A stretch of 64,000 bases of DNA from XYA12-FULL-58-9 sp001798605 (GTDB lineage Bacteria > Myxococcota > XYA12-FULL-58-9), in assembly GCA_036736205.1 (NCBI GenBank), contig DAINMX010000001.1, forward strand, positions 1-64,000, written 5' to 3'. The translations under genes were made by a program, and so were the position numbers. This document shows, piece by piece, positions 37,032 through 46,953 of the stretch. The notes beneath the pieces were generated by a model. That model was given only the letters and a program-made list of their open reading frames with translations, had not been told where the DNA came from and did no database searches. Each line of letters starts with the position of its first letter. Position 1 is the stretch's first letter.

Positions 37032-37813
37032 AACTCGCCTTTGTCATCATCTTAGGCGTCGGTCTCGCCCTCTATCTCGTAGCCAGTCGTGCGACCTGGC
37101 GAGATGTCGTGATCTATGTTGGCACCTTTCTCTTTTCCCTGTTGGCGCACTGGGGACTCATTGGCGGCTTGAGTAGCGCAGCCAGGATGGCACCCCCTGA
37201 GAAGGCCCGAGTGCTCGAGTTTGCCGTGGTGGAGTCGCCGCCCCCTCCAACCCCCGAGCCGGAGCCAGAGAAGCCCAAGCCCAAGCCCAAGGCAAAGCCG
37301 ATCGATCTCACCAGCGTGGTGGTCCCTGACACGACTCCGCCACCACCCAACGAGGCCGGCGAGACAGAGCTCGAAGAGGCCAAACCCGTCTTTGGTATCA
37401 CCATGTCCTCGGTCGTCGGCCCTGGTAGCGGCGCAGGCATGTCGGTGCGCGTTGGTAACACCACCATGAAGGCACCGGAGCAAGAATTCACTGACCCAAA
37501 TGCGGTGAAAGCCTACAAGCCGGTACCTCTCTACAAGGTGACTAAACGGCCGACCTTCACCCACGGCATCTGCAAACCCGACTATCCCCCCGAGCCCAAG
37601 CGCCTCGGCATCGAAGGTCGCGTGCAGCTCTCAGTCGAGTTGCGCTCTGACGGCACCGTCGGTGAAGTCAAGGTGGTCGAAGGTCTTGGGTACGGCCTTG
37701 ACGAAGCCGCGGTCAAGGCGATCAAGAATTGCCCCTTCGAGCCCGCCAATATTGGTGGCGAGCCGGTCACCACCACCATCACCGTCGGCGTCAGTTTTGT
37801 GATCGAAGATTAG
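37028..37813 (+). CDS. tonB: TonB-family protein
   Basis: A 261-residue protein: N-terminal hydrophobic segments, a Pro/Glu/Lys-rich spacer (about 75-110), and a TonB C-terminal domain (about 190-261; PPEPKRLGIEGRVQLSVELRSDGTV, A..AIKNCPFEPA). S37 and H41 in SLLAH match the TonB SxxxH motif needed for ExbB-ExbD coupling. A first hydrophobic stretch (3-19) precedes that helix, giving an unusual second membrane segment. Start GTG 37028 overlaps exbD (GTGA). No TonB-dependent receptor gene is in the window. Confidence 0.88.
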   Translation: MKLAFVIILGVGLALYLVASRATWRDVVIYVGTFLFSLLAHWGLIGGLSSAARMAPPEKARVLEFAVVESPPPPTPEPEPEKPKPKPKAKPIDLTSVVVPDTTPPPPNEAGETELEEAKPVFGITMSSVVGPGSGAGMSVRVGNTTMKAPEQEFTDPNAVKAYKPVPLYKVTKRPTFTHGICKPDYPPEPKRLGIEGRVQLSVELRSDGTVGEVKVVEGLGYGLDEAAVKAIKNCPFEPANIGGEPVTTTITVGVSFVIED

Positions 37814-37906
37814 TGAGGATCAAGGATCAGTGGACGCCGCTGCGGTCACATCCATAGTTCAATTCCCAATTGTGGTCATTCCACGGGACAACAAGGCTCC
37901 GTCACA

Positions 37907-38447
37907 TTATTCAACCACACGTTGCCTGAGGCGCCATGTGCGTACCCGCAGTGCGATTGGCAGGAGCCAAAGCGTTGCCAGCAATGGATCCGACCGTCCG
38001 GCTGTATTGCAGCCATCTTCTTCTTCGTCCGACACCTCGGTGGGGGAAGTAATGCACGCAGCAACACCATTAACGACCTCGCACACTTTGCCTTCTGCGC
38101 TACAGTCAATACTTCTAAGTCCCTGCTCGTCACAAGCGAGGACGGTGGCACCTGAACACAAACCGCCCGCTGGCACTGTGTCGCATACTGCAATCGTATC
38201 TGCGACCGAATCAATAAAGGCGGTCGCAGTATCCACGCGGGAAAATCCATGAATGAGTCCTTCGGCGGATTCAGCTGTGAATGACAACACCCCGAGAATT
38301 TGCAGATCACCCTCGGTGTCGCGACGGAGGATGCCGCTGCCGGAGTCACCAAAACTGGGGTCGCCGCTGCCCATGCTGTCAAGCCAGGCCACGTTGTTTG
38401 GTGTGCTCGTGATCGTCCCGTAATACTCGAGCTTTGACCAATGCCGC
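37907..38447 (-). CDS. Trypsin-like serine protease, 5' end lost in gap
   Basis: Only the C-terminal part (about 179 residues) is visible; the reading frame is open into the run of N, so the N-terminus with catalytic His and Asp is missing. GDPSFGDSGSGIL carries the chymotrypsin-family nucleophile GDSGS, followed by QILGVLSF, as in S1 peptidases. The tail has an acidic run (SDEEEDGC), a hydrophobic segment and R-rich end, resembling the MYXO-CTERM tails elsewhere in the window but with a single Cys. The partner C-terminal residues CDTVPAGGLC... VCEVVNG are typical of deltaproteobacterial secreted trypsins. Confidence 0.78.
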
Positions 38448-38547
38448 NNNNNNNNNNNNNNNNNNNNNNNNNNNNNNNNNNNNNNNNNNNNNNNNNNNNN
38501 NNNNNNNNNNNNNNNNNNNNNNNNNNNNNNNNNNNNNNNNNNNNNNN
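38448..38547. other. Assembly gap, 100 N
   Basis: Exactly 100 undetermined bases, the conventional placeholder for a scaffold join of unknown length. Genes on both sides may not be true neighbours, and the real distance is unknown. Confidence 0.95.
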
Positions 38548-38557
38548 CTAGACTTTG

Positions 38558-38965
38558 CTACGCGAGGACTTTGACCCAAGCCGGCGTGTTCAGACAGAGG
38601 GCCGCCTTGCCATCGAAGGTGAGCCACTCCCCGTCCACCTGACGCGCCAGAGCAGCGTAGGCCGCGTCGTAACCAGACAGCCCGAGCGCCACGAGCTCCG
38701 CGGTCGCGACCGCGAGGCTTGCGGTCATTTGCGCGCGCATGATCGGCAATGACAAAAGAAACGGCATGTCCGTGCGCGCAAAATCGGTAGGGACCGGGTG
38801 GACGCGCAGACACACGGCCAAGACTTCGAAAAAGAACAACTCTGGGACGACGAACTCGCGACTGCCACGATACACCTCCTCCAATACCTGGTCCGCAGCC
38901 TCGTGGCCAGCCTCATGGATGAACCACTTCACGGCGACGGACGCGTCGATGATCGCGGGCGTCAT
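38558..38965 (-). CDS. vapC: VapC-type PIN-domain toxin
   Basis: A 135-residue PIN-domain ribonuclease. The acidic site is visible as D7 (IIDASVAVKWF), E near 42 (VPELFFFEV), D in SGYDAAYAALA and D in TFDGKA, the usual four-acid arrangement. It should cut RNA (for VapC often tRNA or rRNA) until bound by the antitoxin. ATG 38965 overlaps the antitoxin stop by four bases. The gene ends 10 bp from the assembly gap; the stop is present, so it is complete. Confidence 0.93.
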   Translation of the reverse strand: MTPAIIDASVAVKWFIHEAGHEAADQVLEEVYRGSREFVVPELFFFEVLAVCLRVHPVPTDFARTDMPFLLSLPIMRAQMTASLAVATAELVALGLSGYDAAYAALARQVDGEWLTFDGKAALCLNTPAWVKVLA

Positions 38966-39252
38966 GTGTCGTACCCGCGCAGGCGCCTCAAGATCGCCAA
39001 GCTGTCTGCTGCAGCTCCTGCGGTTCCCACTGGATTGGCGCCGACTCGGCGCGCCTGGACCCGCGCCCGGAGCTCACGAATCTCGTCTTCGCTGACCACG
39101 TCCACGAAGCGCTTTCTGAACAACTCAATGGGTACCAGAGCGGCCTCCACCTTGTTGCCACGCCGCAATAGAATCGGCTCTCCACTCTTGGCAAGCTCAT
39201 CCATGACCAAACCAAATTTGGTCCTTACTTTCAATGCGTTGACTGATTTCAT
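38962..39252 (-). CDS. vapB: Phd/YefM-type antitoxin of the VapBC pair
   Basis: A 96-residue protein. The N-terminus (MKSVNALKVRTKFGLVMDEL, then GEPILLRRGNKVEAALVP) fits the Phd/YefM antitoxin DNA-binding fold; the Arg-rich C-terminal half should neutralise the toxin. It is translationally coupled to vapC (ATGA overlap). An inverted repeat 13 bp upstream of the start is a likely autoregulatory operator. Confidence 0.88.
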   Translation of the reverse strand: MKSVNALKVRTKFGLVMDELAKSGEPILLRRGNKVEAALVPIELFRKRFVDVVSEDEIRELRARVQARRVGANPVGTAGAAADSLAILRRLRGYDT

Positions 39253-39264
39253 ATAGGCATAGTA

Positions 39265-39284
39265 ACATATGTCTGTTCATATGT
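39265..39284. promoter_or_regulatory. Inverted repeat, probable VapBC operator
   Basis: ACATATG (39265-39271) and CATATGT (39278-39284) are perfect 7-bp arms with a 6-bp spacer. The site lies 13-32 bp upstream of the antitoxin ATG in an AT-rich stretch that stands out from its GC-rich surroundings. Antitoxins of this family bind such palindromes to repress their operons. Confidence 0.55.
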
Positions 39285-39489
39285 CACCACACGTAGATGC
39301 GTCACCTGCAAGGAGTCGGCCACACCCGACCGCCATTGAAGCCAATGGTTCTTCCAGGCGCCGCACGCCCCGCGGATCGCCGAACGCAACCCGGTGCGGC
39401 CATGTTCCAGTGGTTGAACTCGACTAGCGGTGATAGGGTCCCGCCGGCCTGAAATTTTTCTTGGGTTTGAGCCGTCGAGGAGACAACAG

Positions 39490-42400
39490 ATGGGTCATTG
39501 GTTCGGTCGTTTCATTCCAATCGCCGTGGGTGTGTTGCTGATAACTGTCGCTTGCACAGACCCAGACAAACCGTCAGGCATTCCGGATCCCAAGGGCAAC
39601 AATGGGGACGTCAGCAACATCGGCGGTGATGTCGCTATCGACGCAACTCTTCCTACGGTGACCATCACTGCGCCTGCGGCCAATGCCATGGCTGCCTACG
39701 GGGAGTTGGTGCAATTCTCGGGAACCGTGAGCGACAATCGGGATGCGCCCGAGACGCTCAATGTACGCTGGCTCTCCGACCTCGACGGTGCCATCGCTCA
39801 TGCACCGGCTGACGCAAACGGCGTCACCTCGTTTGCGCTGTCCTCTTTGATCTCCGGTCGACACACAATCACCCTTGCCGCAACCGATGGGGCAGGTAAC
39901 ACCGGCATTGCAGCCGTTGCAGTTACCATCGCCGCCGCAGTCGGCGCGCCAACGGTCACCATTGAGCCGGCCTCCCCCACGACTCTCGACCGACTCTTGG
40001 CAAATGTCACCTACACCCCAGATCCCTCAGCCACATTCAGTATCGAATGGCGTGGCAATGGCGAGGTGGCAACTGCCGAAGACGACGAGATACCCTCAGC
40101 CTTAACTACCAAAGGTGAACTCTGGAGTGTTCGCGTGGTCGCGCACACGTCTGAAGGCGACACCCCGCCGGGTGCCGCACAGACTCGTATCTACAATGCC
40201 GCACCACAGTGTCTGGCTGCTGCAATCGTACCCACCGAGGGAACCACCACCACCACCTATGCATGTCAGTGTGTGGATCGGGTTGAGCCGGACGCCGAAG
40301 ATCCCCTTGCGGATCGCTGCGAGCTAGCGATCGATGGCGTTTTCATCGATTTCGACGCCTGTACCGTGACTCCAGACTTAACTGCGAAGGACGACCTTCT
40401 CAGCTGTTCCTACATTGCAAGTGACGGCGAGGATGAAGGTGCACCACGAGAGACGAACACCGTTATCGTAGGTAACACACCACCGACAGTCGGTGGTACG
40501 GCCATCAGTGCCGATGGATGCGGCAGGTACACGTGTATGGCCACCGACATCACCGATATCGACGACTCAGACAGTGACTTCACAGTGGCCTATCGTTGGA
40601 CTCTCAATGGCAGCCGAATGGTCGATCATGAACAGACCCTCGAGGGAATTGGTTTTGCCCAGGGAGACGCTTTGCGTTGCATCGCCCGCGCCACCGATGG
40701 GTCGCTTCGAGCCGATGGGTCTCCTGTCTACGGTGAGGAGACCGTCTCCGCAGTCCACGCCATCAATGAGCCACTCTCCGGTGTACAGAGCGCCACCTTG
40801 CTTCCTGCGGCACCTGTCCCCGGTGATCTCCTCACCTGTATGCCGTCGGGGTTTGATGGCGGCAACTGTGGTTGGGAGCCTTCTTATATCTACGCATGGC
40901 TCGAAGACGGGGCTGTGATTGCGGGCGCCGATTCGGAGAGTCTCCGCCTCGAAGCACCGGCTTTGGGAACCAGCTATCAATGCCGCGTGACACCCACCGG
41001 CGGCTCCGTCGCCGGGCCCAGTGTTTTGTCCAATGCTGTTGCGGTCGGGTCCGTCGATCCGGGTGCGCCCATCGTCGAGATCAGCGCCCCCGAGGGCGCC
41101 GACGGCCCCGTGCTATGCAACGTTCGCGAGGCGGCGACGGCGTCAATGGACGATGTGATCTGGCACTGGCAGATCAACGACGAAGATCCCTTCGAGGCTG
41201 GTCAAGCCCTCGGGGACGCTGCGGTTGAAGGTTGCGACTTGGTCCGTTGCTGGGCGGAGCTCCCCAACGCCGGTGTTCCATTGTTTTCCAATCAGGCACA
41301 GCAACCTCTTCCCATGGGTAGCGGCTGTGACGATGGCAATTCCTGCACCACCGGGGCTTGCAGTCCAGATGGTGGCTGCGAATGGGTTCCCACTGGAGAC
41401 CAATGTGATGACGACAACGTCTGCACGGGAGTTGGTGCCTGTATTGATGGTGTATGCATCGCTGTAGCCGTCGATTGTGATGATGATGATCCGTGTACTG
41501 CCGACAGCTGTCACCCGCTCAATGGTTGCACCTCTTCTCCATCGAGTGGCGCAACCTGCGACGACGGCAATGTCTGCACCACCGGTGACACCTGTATTGT
41601 CGGTGCCTGCTTTGGGACGAACACCTGTTCTTGCGGTGATGCCAACGAGTGCGACGACGGTAACCCTTGCACCACAGACACTTGCCCAGATGGCACCTGC
41701 CACAACTCGGCGACCTCTGGCGGCTGTAACGATGGAGATGACTGCACTGAGAACGACCAGTGCACCGTGGACGGTTGTCGGGGAAATCCCGTTACGTGTA
41801 CCACTTGGTATCTAGACGCAGACGAAGATGGCTTCGGCAGTGGCATCTCGACTTGCACATGCGGCTCGGTGCCGGGCTTCACCGCCACTGTACGTGGGGA
41901 CTGCAACGACAACGATGGTGCTGTCCATCCCGACGCCAGCGATGCCCCTGGTGATGGTGTCGACTCCAACTGCGACAGTGTCGAGCTGTGTTATGTAGAC
42001 GCAGACCTCGACGGTTACCGTACCGACATCACGGTTACGTCGACCACCGGTGTTGCCTGCAACGGGCGAGGCGAGATTACCGCCGATGCCCTCATTGATT
42101 GTGACGATGACGCTGCCACGGTGAGCCCTGGAACCCCTGAGACCCCGGGTGACAACATTGATTCCAATTGCGATGAGATTGAGCTGTGCTACCTCGACAG
42201 CGACATGGATGGATACCGTTCGCTCGAAACCGAGGCGGGTACGGACCTCGACTGCTCCGCGACGAATCATCTGTTGGCCACCGCTGGGCTCGATTGTGAT
42301 GATAGCCGCGACGACGTGAACCCAGGTGCCATTGAGATCTCCGACGACGGTGTCGACTCGAACTGCGATCTCAAGGAGCTATTCAACAACAATCTCCTCG

Positions 42401-45400
42401 GGCTTGCAGAGCCGTTGAGTGGATCGGTTTATGATGTCGCAATCTTTGGCGACTTCGACATGGGACCCTTGGGGGTCGTGCATGTTGACGGCTCTGTCGA
42501 GCGTGATGCCGAAGGCACGGTCACGTGGTGCACGTGGGCGACGATGTCCAAGACCCTCGGTGTCGTGGAGTTGCAAGATGTAACCGCCCGGGTTTGCATG
42601 AACGACCAGGGAATGATTGTCACATCCGTCGTGGGTAACGGCACAGTGGCTGGTTACCCCCTGCAACTCATGGGCAGCTTCGCCCTCTATCCTCCCTACG
42701 ACTATGAGCTCCTTCTCACCGGTCAGGCCACCCTCGACGGTCAAAACTTCCCCTTGGTGGAAGCTTCCGCCGCTAGTTTTGTCAGGCGCGTGGACGGCGA
42801 AGAGTCGTGGCAGCTAAGCCTCGCCGCTGGGGCCGTGCCTCTAGGAGCAGGGGTCGTACTCGAGGAGACCGTCTACATCATTCATTCCGGTGGCACCTCG
42901 CTCAGCGCCACCACCCGATTTGGAGACGCCCCCAATGACATAGCGCTCACCGCAACGGGCGCGTATTTCTTGGGCGGCGACTACGCGATCACCTTGGCGC
43001 TCGCCGACGGTGAGACGTGGGATCCCTTCGGTTCAGATCTCCCTGTGGAGTTCACCACTGTCTCCGGCACCCTGGCGCGAACCGCGGGGTTGGTTGATGT
43101 CACGGTGGTCGGTGAAATAGCCGGCAGCCTCGGAATCGTCCCCGGCTTGACTCTCACCAACGCCAAGGTGACGGGTGTTGTCGCATTCAATGGCGACTGG
43201 TCCGTGGAGCTGTCCGGCGAGAACGACGTCGATCTGGGCGATGGTGTCGAGCGTACGGTCACCATCACCGGCGGTTTCAACAGTGACGGTGTGCTCCATC
43301 TCAACGGTGAGGTGGTAGGCGCACTCGAGCCCCTCGAGTCTCTGATTGGAGCAGGCCGTTTCGTCATTGACGGCACGGAGGAGCAGCCCTTTGTCATTGG
43401 CTTCGAGGTCGACATTCCGGGAGCAGCTTTCACGGTCACCCTCGACGCGCCGATGACTTTCTGTCCCTTTGGCGGGTGTTCGGGCGAGGAGATCGCCGCC
43501 ATGGTGCACGCCGAGGGCACGATCGATGGTAGCTTTGCAGGGTACTTCATCGCCTCCATCGAAGGTCTCGAGCTCCCCGGATTTGGCCCTCTCGGAACAG
43601 TGGCCTTTGCTGCAGCGACAGCGGAGGTCGCCGACGTCGACATGTTCAACGACGGCGAAGTGATTCGGACGCTGCCCCGTGGCATTACCATGGCGGCGAG
43701 CGCGCCGAGCCCCATCCCTCTCGAAGGGATGCTCGAACGTTACATGTTCATCTTCACCATCATGGGCCCGACGGGCATTCGCGCTGAGGCCGACTTTGGT
43801 TTGCAGTTGAAGATCATCCGTCCTGAGGACCAGTTCCCCACCATCGAGTACGTCGATTTGGTCAGCATTTACTTCTTCGCGGAGATCCGCACGGGCGTCA
43901 TCGAGATGGGTATCGGTTCGGCCGTCGAGTTCAAACCGACCAATCAGGACAACCCGCTCGTAGGCAGCGCCGAGTTCGCGGTGAGCTCGACACTGTCCGT
44001 TAGCGGCACGATCTCGATTGTGGGGCGTTGGTACGAGCCCTTCATGATCCAAAACTTTGCGGTGCAAAACCCTGGTTTCGCGCTCACCCTGAAGTTCCTC
44101 CCCAACGGTGTTCCGGTTCCCCAGAGTCTTGGTTGGAACCTCGACATCTTCTGGCTCAAGAGCGGACAGTGGCCCACGGAGTTGCCGCCCGACGTGGAGT
44201 TCACGCCGGCAAACGTGTTCACGGTCGGCAATACATTCTTCTACGATGCTGTCCCCAGCGAGAGCGGTCTGTGCTTTGTGGGTGCCTGTGCTCCCACACC
44301 GACGGTCATCTTCCGGTTCAATCTCGAGAACATAACCTTCGCCGAGATGATCGACTTGCTCAACCGGGTTCGCTTGGCCCAATCCCAGGCACTCGCGGCG
44401 GTTCAACCCTATGCGCAGTTTATGCCTGAGTCGGACTTTGCGGTTCTGGACCCCCAACCCATCGACATTGACCTCGACACCCTGCGCTTCGAGCTGTCGA
44501 CCCACAACACCACGATCTTTGGGCAGCCGTTTACCGCTGGCGGACGGGTCTATGTCGACGCCACTGTCAACGGGGTGCTGACATTGTTTGAGGGCTCCAT
44601 TGATCCCGATGGCTTGATGGTCAACGGTTACCAAGATGGGTTTGCCTTGCCGGGCATTGCCGTGGTGGGCGATCCATTGTGGAGAGAGGCCATCCTTCAT
44701 GGTGGCACCATCAACATTCCCCATGACTCGCGCCTCACCCCCAGCACCGGCATGATCGAGGGTTGGGTGCGCCGGACGAATTGGACCGGTGGCGCTATGG
44801 TGGGGCAGTTGGCTGAGAAGGGATTTGGTACCGCCAACGGTTGGGGTTTCGGAGTTGGCGATGTAGACGGAGATCTGGGACGACTGGTGTTGCACATCCA
44901 CAACGGCGGCACGACGCGGGTGGTGAGTAGCGTCAATGGTGTCGTCGAGCCAGACACCGATGCCCACATTGCCTGGCAATGGGATGGTGCGGCTGTCGGT
45001 CTGTACCACAACGGCGTGCGCCTTACCGTCAACGACAGCGGCCCCGCCATTGCCCCAGGAGCAAACAGTAGCACGCTCCGTCTCGGTGCCGGCATGCAGC
45101 GCATCGACGACGTCAGGATTTGGGACACCAACCGGAGCCTCGCGCAGATCAGTGGCCAGGCTCGTCAGCTCCCCACGCGTTACATCAATGTGCGAGCGGA
45201 AGGTTTTCCCGACTCACCCTTGGTTGCCCGTTACGAGTTTGATTGGGACAACGTTGGCGCGAGCGCTTACAACTCCCGTGAGTACGCCTCTGGGCCGTCT
45301 CTGGACGGCTCCTATGTTGGCGGCGCCGATGACGAGCTGCGGGTTATCGACAATCCCAAGATCTTGATGATCGACATTACCAAGCCACCACCGGTCGGAC

Positions 45401-46944
45401 GCGCGCCTGGGTTTGGCCTCAAGGCGGGTGTGGCTGTAGGGATCCCCGGTATTCCCGAGACCAACCATGCTTGGGCTATCAGCGGTAAGCTCGGCAACGG
45501 GTCGGTCAGCACCGAGTTCTTTGCCTCGAACATGCAAATCCTCCCCATCGGCATACCGGGACAAGATTCCTATCTTGGCAGTTTCTGGGTTGGCGGCAAC
45601 GGCCGCAACCTGTTGGACGAAGGTGGCCACTTCGACGATGGCATCTACGGTGAGGCCGACTTCGCCAACCTCTACTTTGCTGGGTCTGGCCTCTTCGAGT
45701 TTAGGCACGAGAGTGGCCTGCAAGATCGTTGGTCCGAGGGGACCTTCGTCTTTGACGAGCCGACCCCCTACATGTACATCGACGCCTTCGTCAACTGGGT
45801 CGTCCCCCTTTCGGACTACTCCTTTGGTGTCGCGGGAGCGGCAAGCTTTGACACCCGTGACCCCTTCCCGCAGATGCAGGTTGAAGGGGATGTGGTCATT
45901 CTCGGTGAGAGTTTCATTGGCGTCGATGTGATGATTTCGCAGACCGAGGCGAGGTTTACCGCCGGTTGGCAACTGCCAGATCCACCGTTCTTGCCGACGG
46001 GGCTCACCACCCTGGCTGGTGCCACCACGTCCTACACCGTCAACTTCATCGACCAGTCCTTCTGCGGCGAGACCAGTGTGACTGTTGCCGGCTCGGGCTG
46101 CACTTTTGGTGTCTGCTTCTACACCGCGGATTTCCCAGAGTTCAGCGGTTCCTGCGATACCTTTCCCATGTGTGGCAACAACGTCTGCGAGCCCTATTTC
46201 GGCGAGACCTGTGGGGCCCTGGACAGTTTAACCACTTGCCGTCACGACTGCGGCCAGTGCCCCAACGGCACACCGTGTCTCATCAATGCGACTTGCTCCA
46301 GTGACACCTGCAATCTCGGTTTCTGCATTCCCTATCACTCACTGCCGGGCACGGTGCCGTGCACCACGAGTAATGCGTGTCGCAGTGATAGTTGTTCATT
46401 CGGTGTGTGCGAAACCTTCTGCAATGACGGTTATTGCGAGCCGCCCACGGAAATTTGTGGCGGCAGCAACACCGCCCCACAGTGTAACGACGACTGCGGC
46501 GGTTGCCCCAACGGCACACCCTGTGTGTCGAGCGGTGACTGCGCGAGCAATGTTTGCAACGACCTATTCTGCATTCCCTACCGTTCCGTACCTGGCAACC
46601 TCCCATGCACCACAGACGACGCCTGCATGAGCGGCGATTGCCTCGGTGTGCCACCCAGCCCTCAAGGCGTCTGTTCCACTGTGTGTGGCGATGGTCGATG
46701 CGAGGTGCCAGTGGAGATTTGTGGCGGTAGCAACAGTGGTATCCAGTGCCGCGATGACTGCGGCCGTTGTCCGCCGCCGTCACCCTGTGGCAGCAACAGC
46801 GACTGTACGAGCGATGCCTGCAATTTGTACATTTGCGTGCCTTATCACTCGCTGCCGGTGGGCATACCGTGCGACACCGACAATGCTTGCATGAGCGGCA
46901 ATTGTCAGTGTGATCCCTACGGGATCGCATGCATCTGCATGTGA
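39490..46944 (+). CDS. Giant 2484-residue mosaic lipoprotein
   Basis: A lipoprotein (TVAC, C22) with ATG 39490 preceded by GAGGAG. Domains in order: Ig/PKD-like repeats with disulfides (about 50-600); EGF-like Cys-rich segments (about 610-770; CDDGN.C, CDDDNVC); MopE-type repeats (about 770-965; DEDGFGSG, CNDND, PGDGVDSNCD, three rounds); a long Cys-poor beta-rich region (about 970-1730); a LamG/concanavalin-like domain (about 1735-1890; SGQWPT precedes it, then DDVRIWD); another beta region; and three Cys-rich repeats at the end (about 2223-2484; CGDGRCE, CGGSN, DDCG.CP, YHSLP). It is a surface protein of unknown role, perhaps adhesive or polymer binding. No anchor other than the lipid is seen. 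Confidence 0.8.
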   Translation: MGHWFGRFIPIAVGVLLITVACTDPDKPSGIPDPKGNNGDVSNIGGDVAIDATLPTVTITAPAANAMAAYGELVQFSGTVSDNRDAPETLNVRWLSDLDGAIAHAPADANGVTSFALSSLISGRHTITLAATDGAGNTGIAAVAVTIAAAVGAPTVTIEPASPTTLDRLLANVTYTPDPSATFSIEWRGNGEVATAEDDEIPSALTTKGELWSVRVVAHTSEGDTPPGAAQTRIYNAAPQCLAAAIVPTEGTTTTTYACQCVDRVEPDAEDPLADRCELAIDGVFIDFDACTVTPDLTAKDDLLSCSYIASDGEDEGAPRETNTVIVGNTPPTVGGTAISADGCGRYTCMATDITDIDDSDSDFTVAYRWTLNGSRMVDHEQTLEGIGFAQGDALRCIARATDGSLRADGSPVYGEETVSAVHAINEPLSGVQSATLLPAAPVPGDLLTCMPSGFDGGNCGWEPSYIYAWLEDGAVIAGADSESLRLEAPALGTSYQCRVTPTGGSVAGPSVLSNAVAVGSVDPGAPIVEISAPEGADGPVLCNVREAATASMDDVIWHWQINDEDPFEAGQALGDAAVEGCDLVRCWAELPNAGVPLFSNQAQQPLPMGSGCDDGNSCTTGACSPDGGCEWVPTGDQCDDDNVCTGVGACIDGVCIAVAVDCDDDDPCTADSCHPLNGCTSSPSSGATCDDGNVCTTGDTCIVGACFGTNTCSCGDANECDDGNPCTTDTCPDGTCHNSATSGGCNDGDDCTENDQCTVDGCRGNPVTCTTWYLDADEDGFGSGISTCTCGSVPGFTATVRGDCNDNDGAVHPDASDAPGDGVDSNCDSVELCYVDADLDGYRTDITVTSTTGVACNGRGEITADALIDCDDDAATVSPGTPETPGDNIDSNCDEIELCYLDSDMDGYRSLETEAGTDLDCSATNHLLATAGLDCDDSRDDVNPGAIEISDDGVDSNCDLKELFNNNLLGLAEPLSGSVYDVAIFGDFDMGPLGVVHVDGSVERDAEGTVTWCTWATMSKTLGVVELQDVTARVCMNDQGMIVTSVVGNGTVAGYPLQLMGSFALYPPYDYELLLTGQATLDGQNFPLVEASAASFVRRVDGEESWQLSLAAGAVPLGAGVVLEETVYIIHSGGTSLSATTRFGDAPNDIALTATGAYFLGGDYAITLALADGETWDPFGSDLPVEFTTVSGTLARTAGLVDVTVVGEIAGSLGIVPGLTLTNAKVTGVVAFNGDWSVELSGENDVDLGDGVERTVTITGGFNSDGVLHLNGEVVGALEPLESLIGAGRFVIDGTEEQPFVIGFEVDIPGAAFTVTLDAPMTFCPFGGCSGEEIAAMVHAEGTIDGSFAGYFIASIEGLELPGFGPLGTVAFAAATAEVADVDMFNDGEVIRTLPRGITMAASAPSPIPLEGMLERYMFIFTIMGPTGIRAEADFGLQLKIIRPEDQFPTIEYVDLVSIYFFAEIRTGVIEMGIGSAVEFKPTNQDNPLVGSAEFAVSSTLSVSGTISIVGRWYEPFMIQNFAVQNPGFALTLKFLPNGVPVPQSLGWNLDIFWLKSGQWPTELPPDVEFTPANVFTVGNTFFYDAVPSESGLCFVGACAPTPTVIFRFNLENITFAEMIDLLNRVRLAQSQALAAVQPYAQFMPESDFAVLDPQPIDIDLDTLRFELSTHNTTIFGQPFTAGGRVYVDATVNGVLTLFEGSIDPDGLMVNGYQDGFALPGIAVVGDPLWREAILHGGTINIPHDSRLTPSTGMIEGWVRRTNWTGGAMVGQLAEKGFGTANGWGFGVGDVDGDLGRLVLHIHNGGTTRVVSSVNGVVEPDTDAHIAWQWDGAAVGLYHNGVRLTVNDSGPAIAPGANSSTLRLGAGMQRIDDVRIWDTNRSLAQISGQARQLPTRYINVRAEGFPDSPLVARYEFDWDNVGASAYNSREYASGPSLDGSYVGGADDELRVIDNPKILMIDITKPPPVGRAPGFGLKAGVAVGIPGIPETNHAWAISGKLGNGSVSTEFFASNMQILPIGIPGQDSYLGSFWVGGNGRNLLDEGGHFDDGIYGEADFANLYFAGSGLFEFRHESGLQDRWSEGTFVFDEPTPYMYIDAFVNWVVPLSDYSFGVAGAASFDTRDPFPQMQVEGDVVILGESFIGVDVMISQTEARFTAGWQLPDPPFLPTGLTTLAGATTSYTVNFIDQSFCGETSVTVAGSGCTFGVCFYTADFPEFSGSCDTFPMCGNNVCEPYFGETCGALDSLTTCRHDCGQCPNGTPCLINATCSSDTCNLGFCIPYHSLPGTVPCTTSNACRSDSCSFGVCETFCNDGYCEPPTEICGGSNTAPQCNDDCGGCPNGTPCVSSGDCASNVCNDLFCIPYRSVPGNLPCTTDDACMSGDCLGVPPSPQGVCSTVCGDGRCEVPVEICGGSNSGIQCRDDCGRCPPPSPCGSNSDCTSDACNLYICVPYHSLPVGIPCDTDNACMSGNCQCDPYGIACICM

Positions 46945-46953
46945 GAGCAGGGC

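Noticed and set aside
38379..38813. Minus-strand frame spanning the run of N, 144 residues
   Set aside because: It exists only because N was read through; the two flanks belong to a protease frame and to VapC.
43033..45009. 658-residue minus-strand open frame
   Set aside because: It is antisense to the giant lipoprotein, has no domain, signal or ribosome binding site, and reflects the high-GC codon use of the sense gene.
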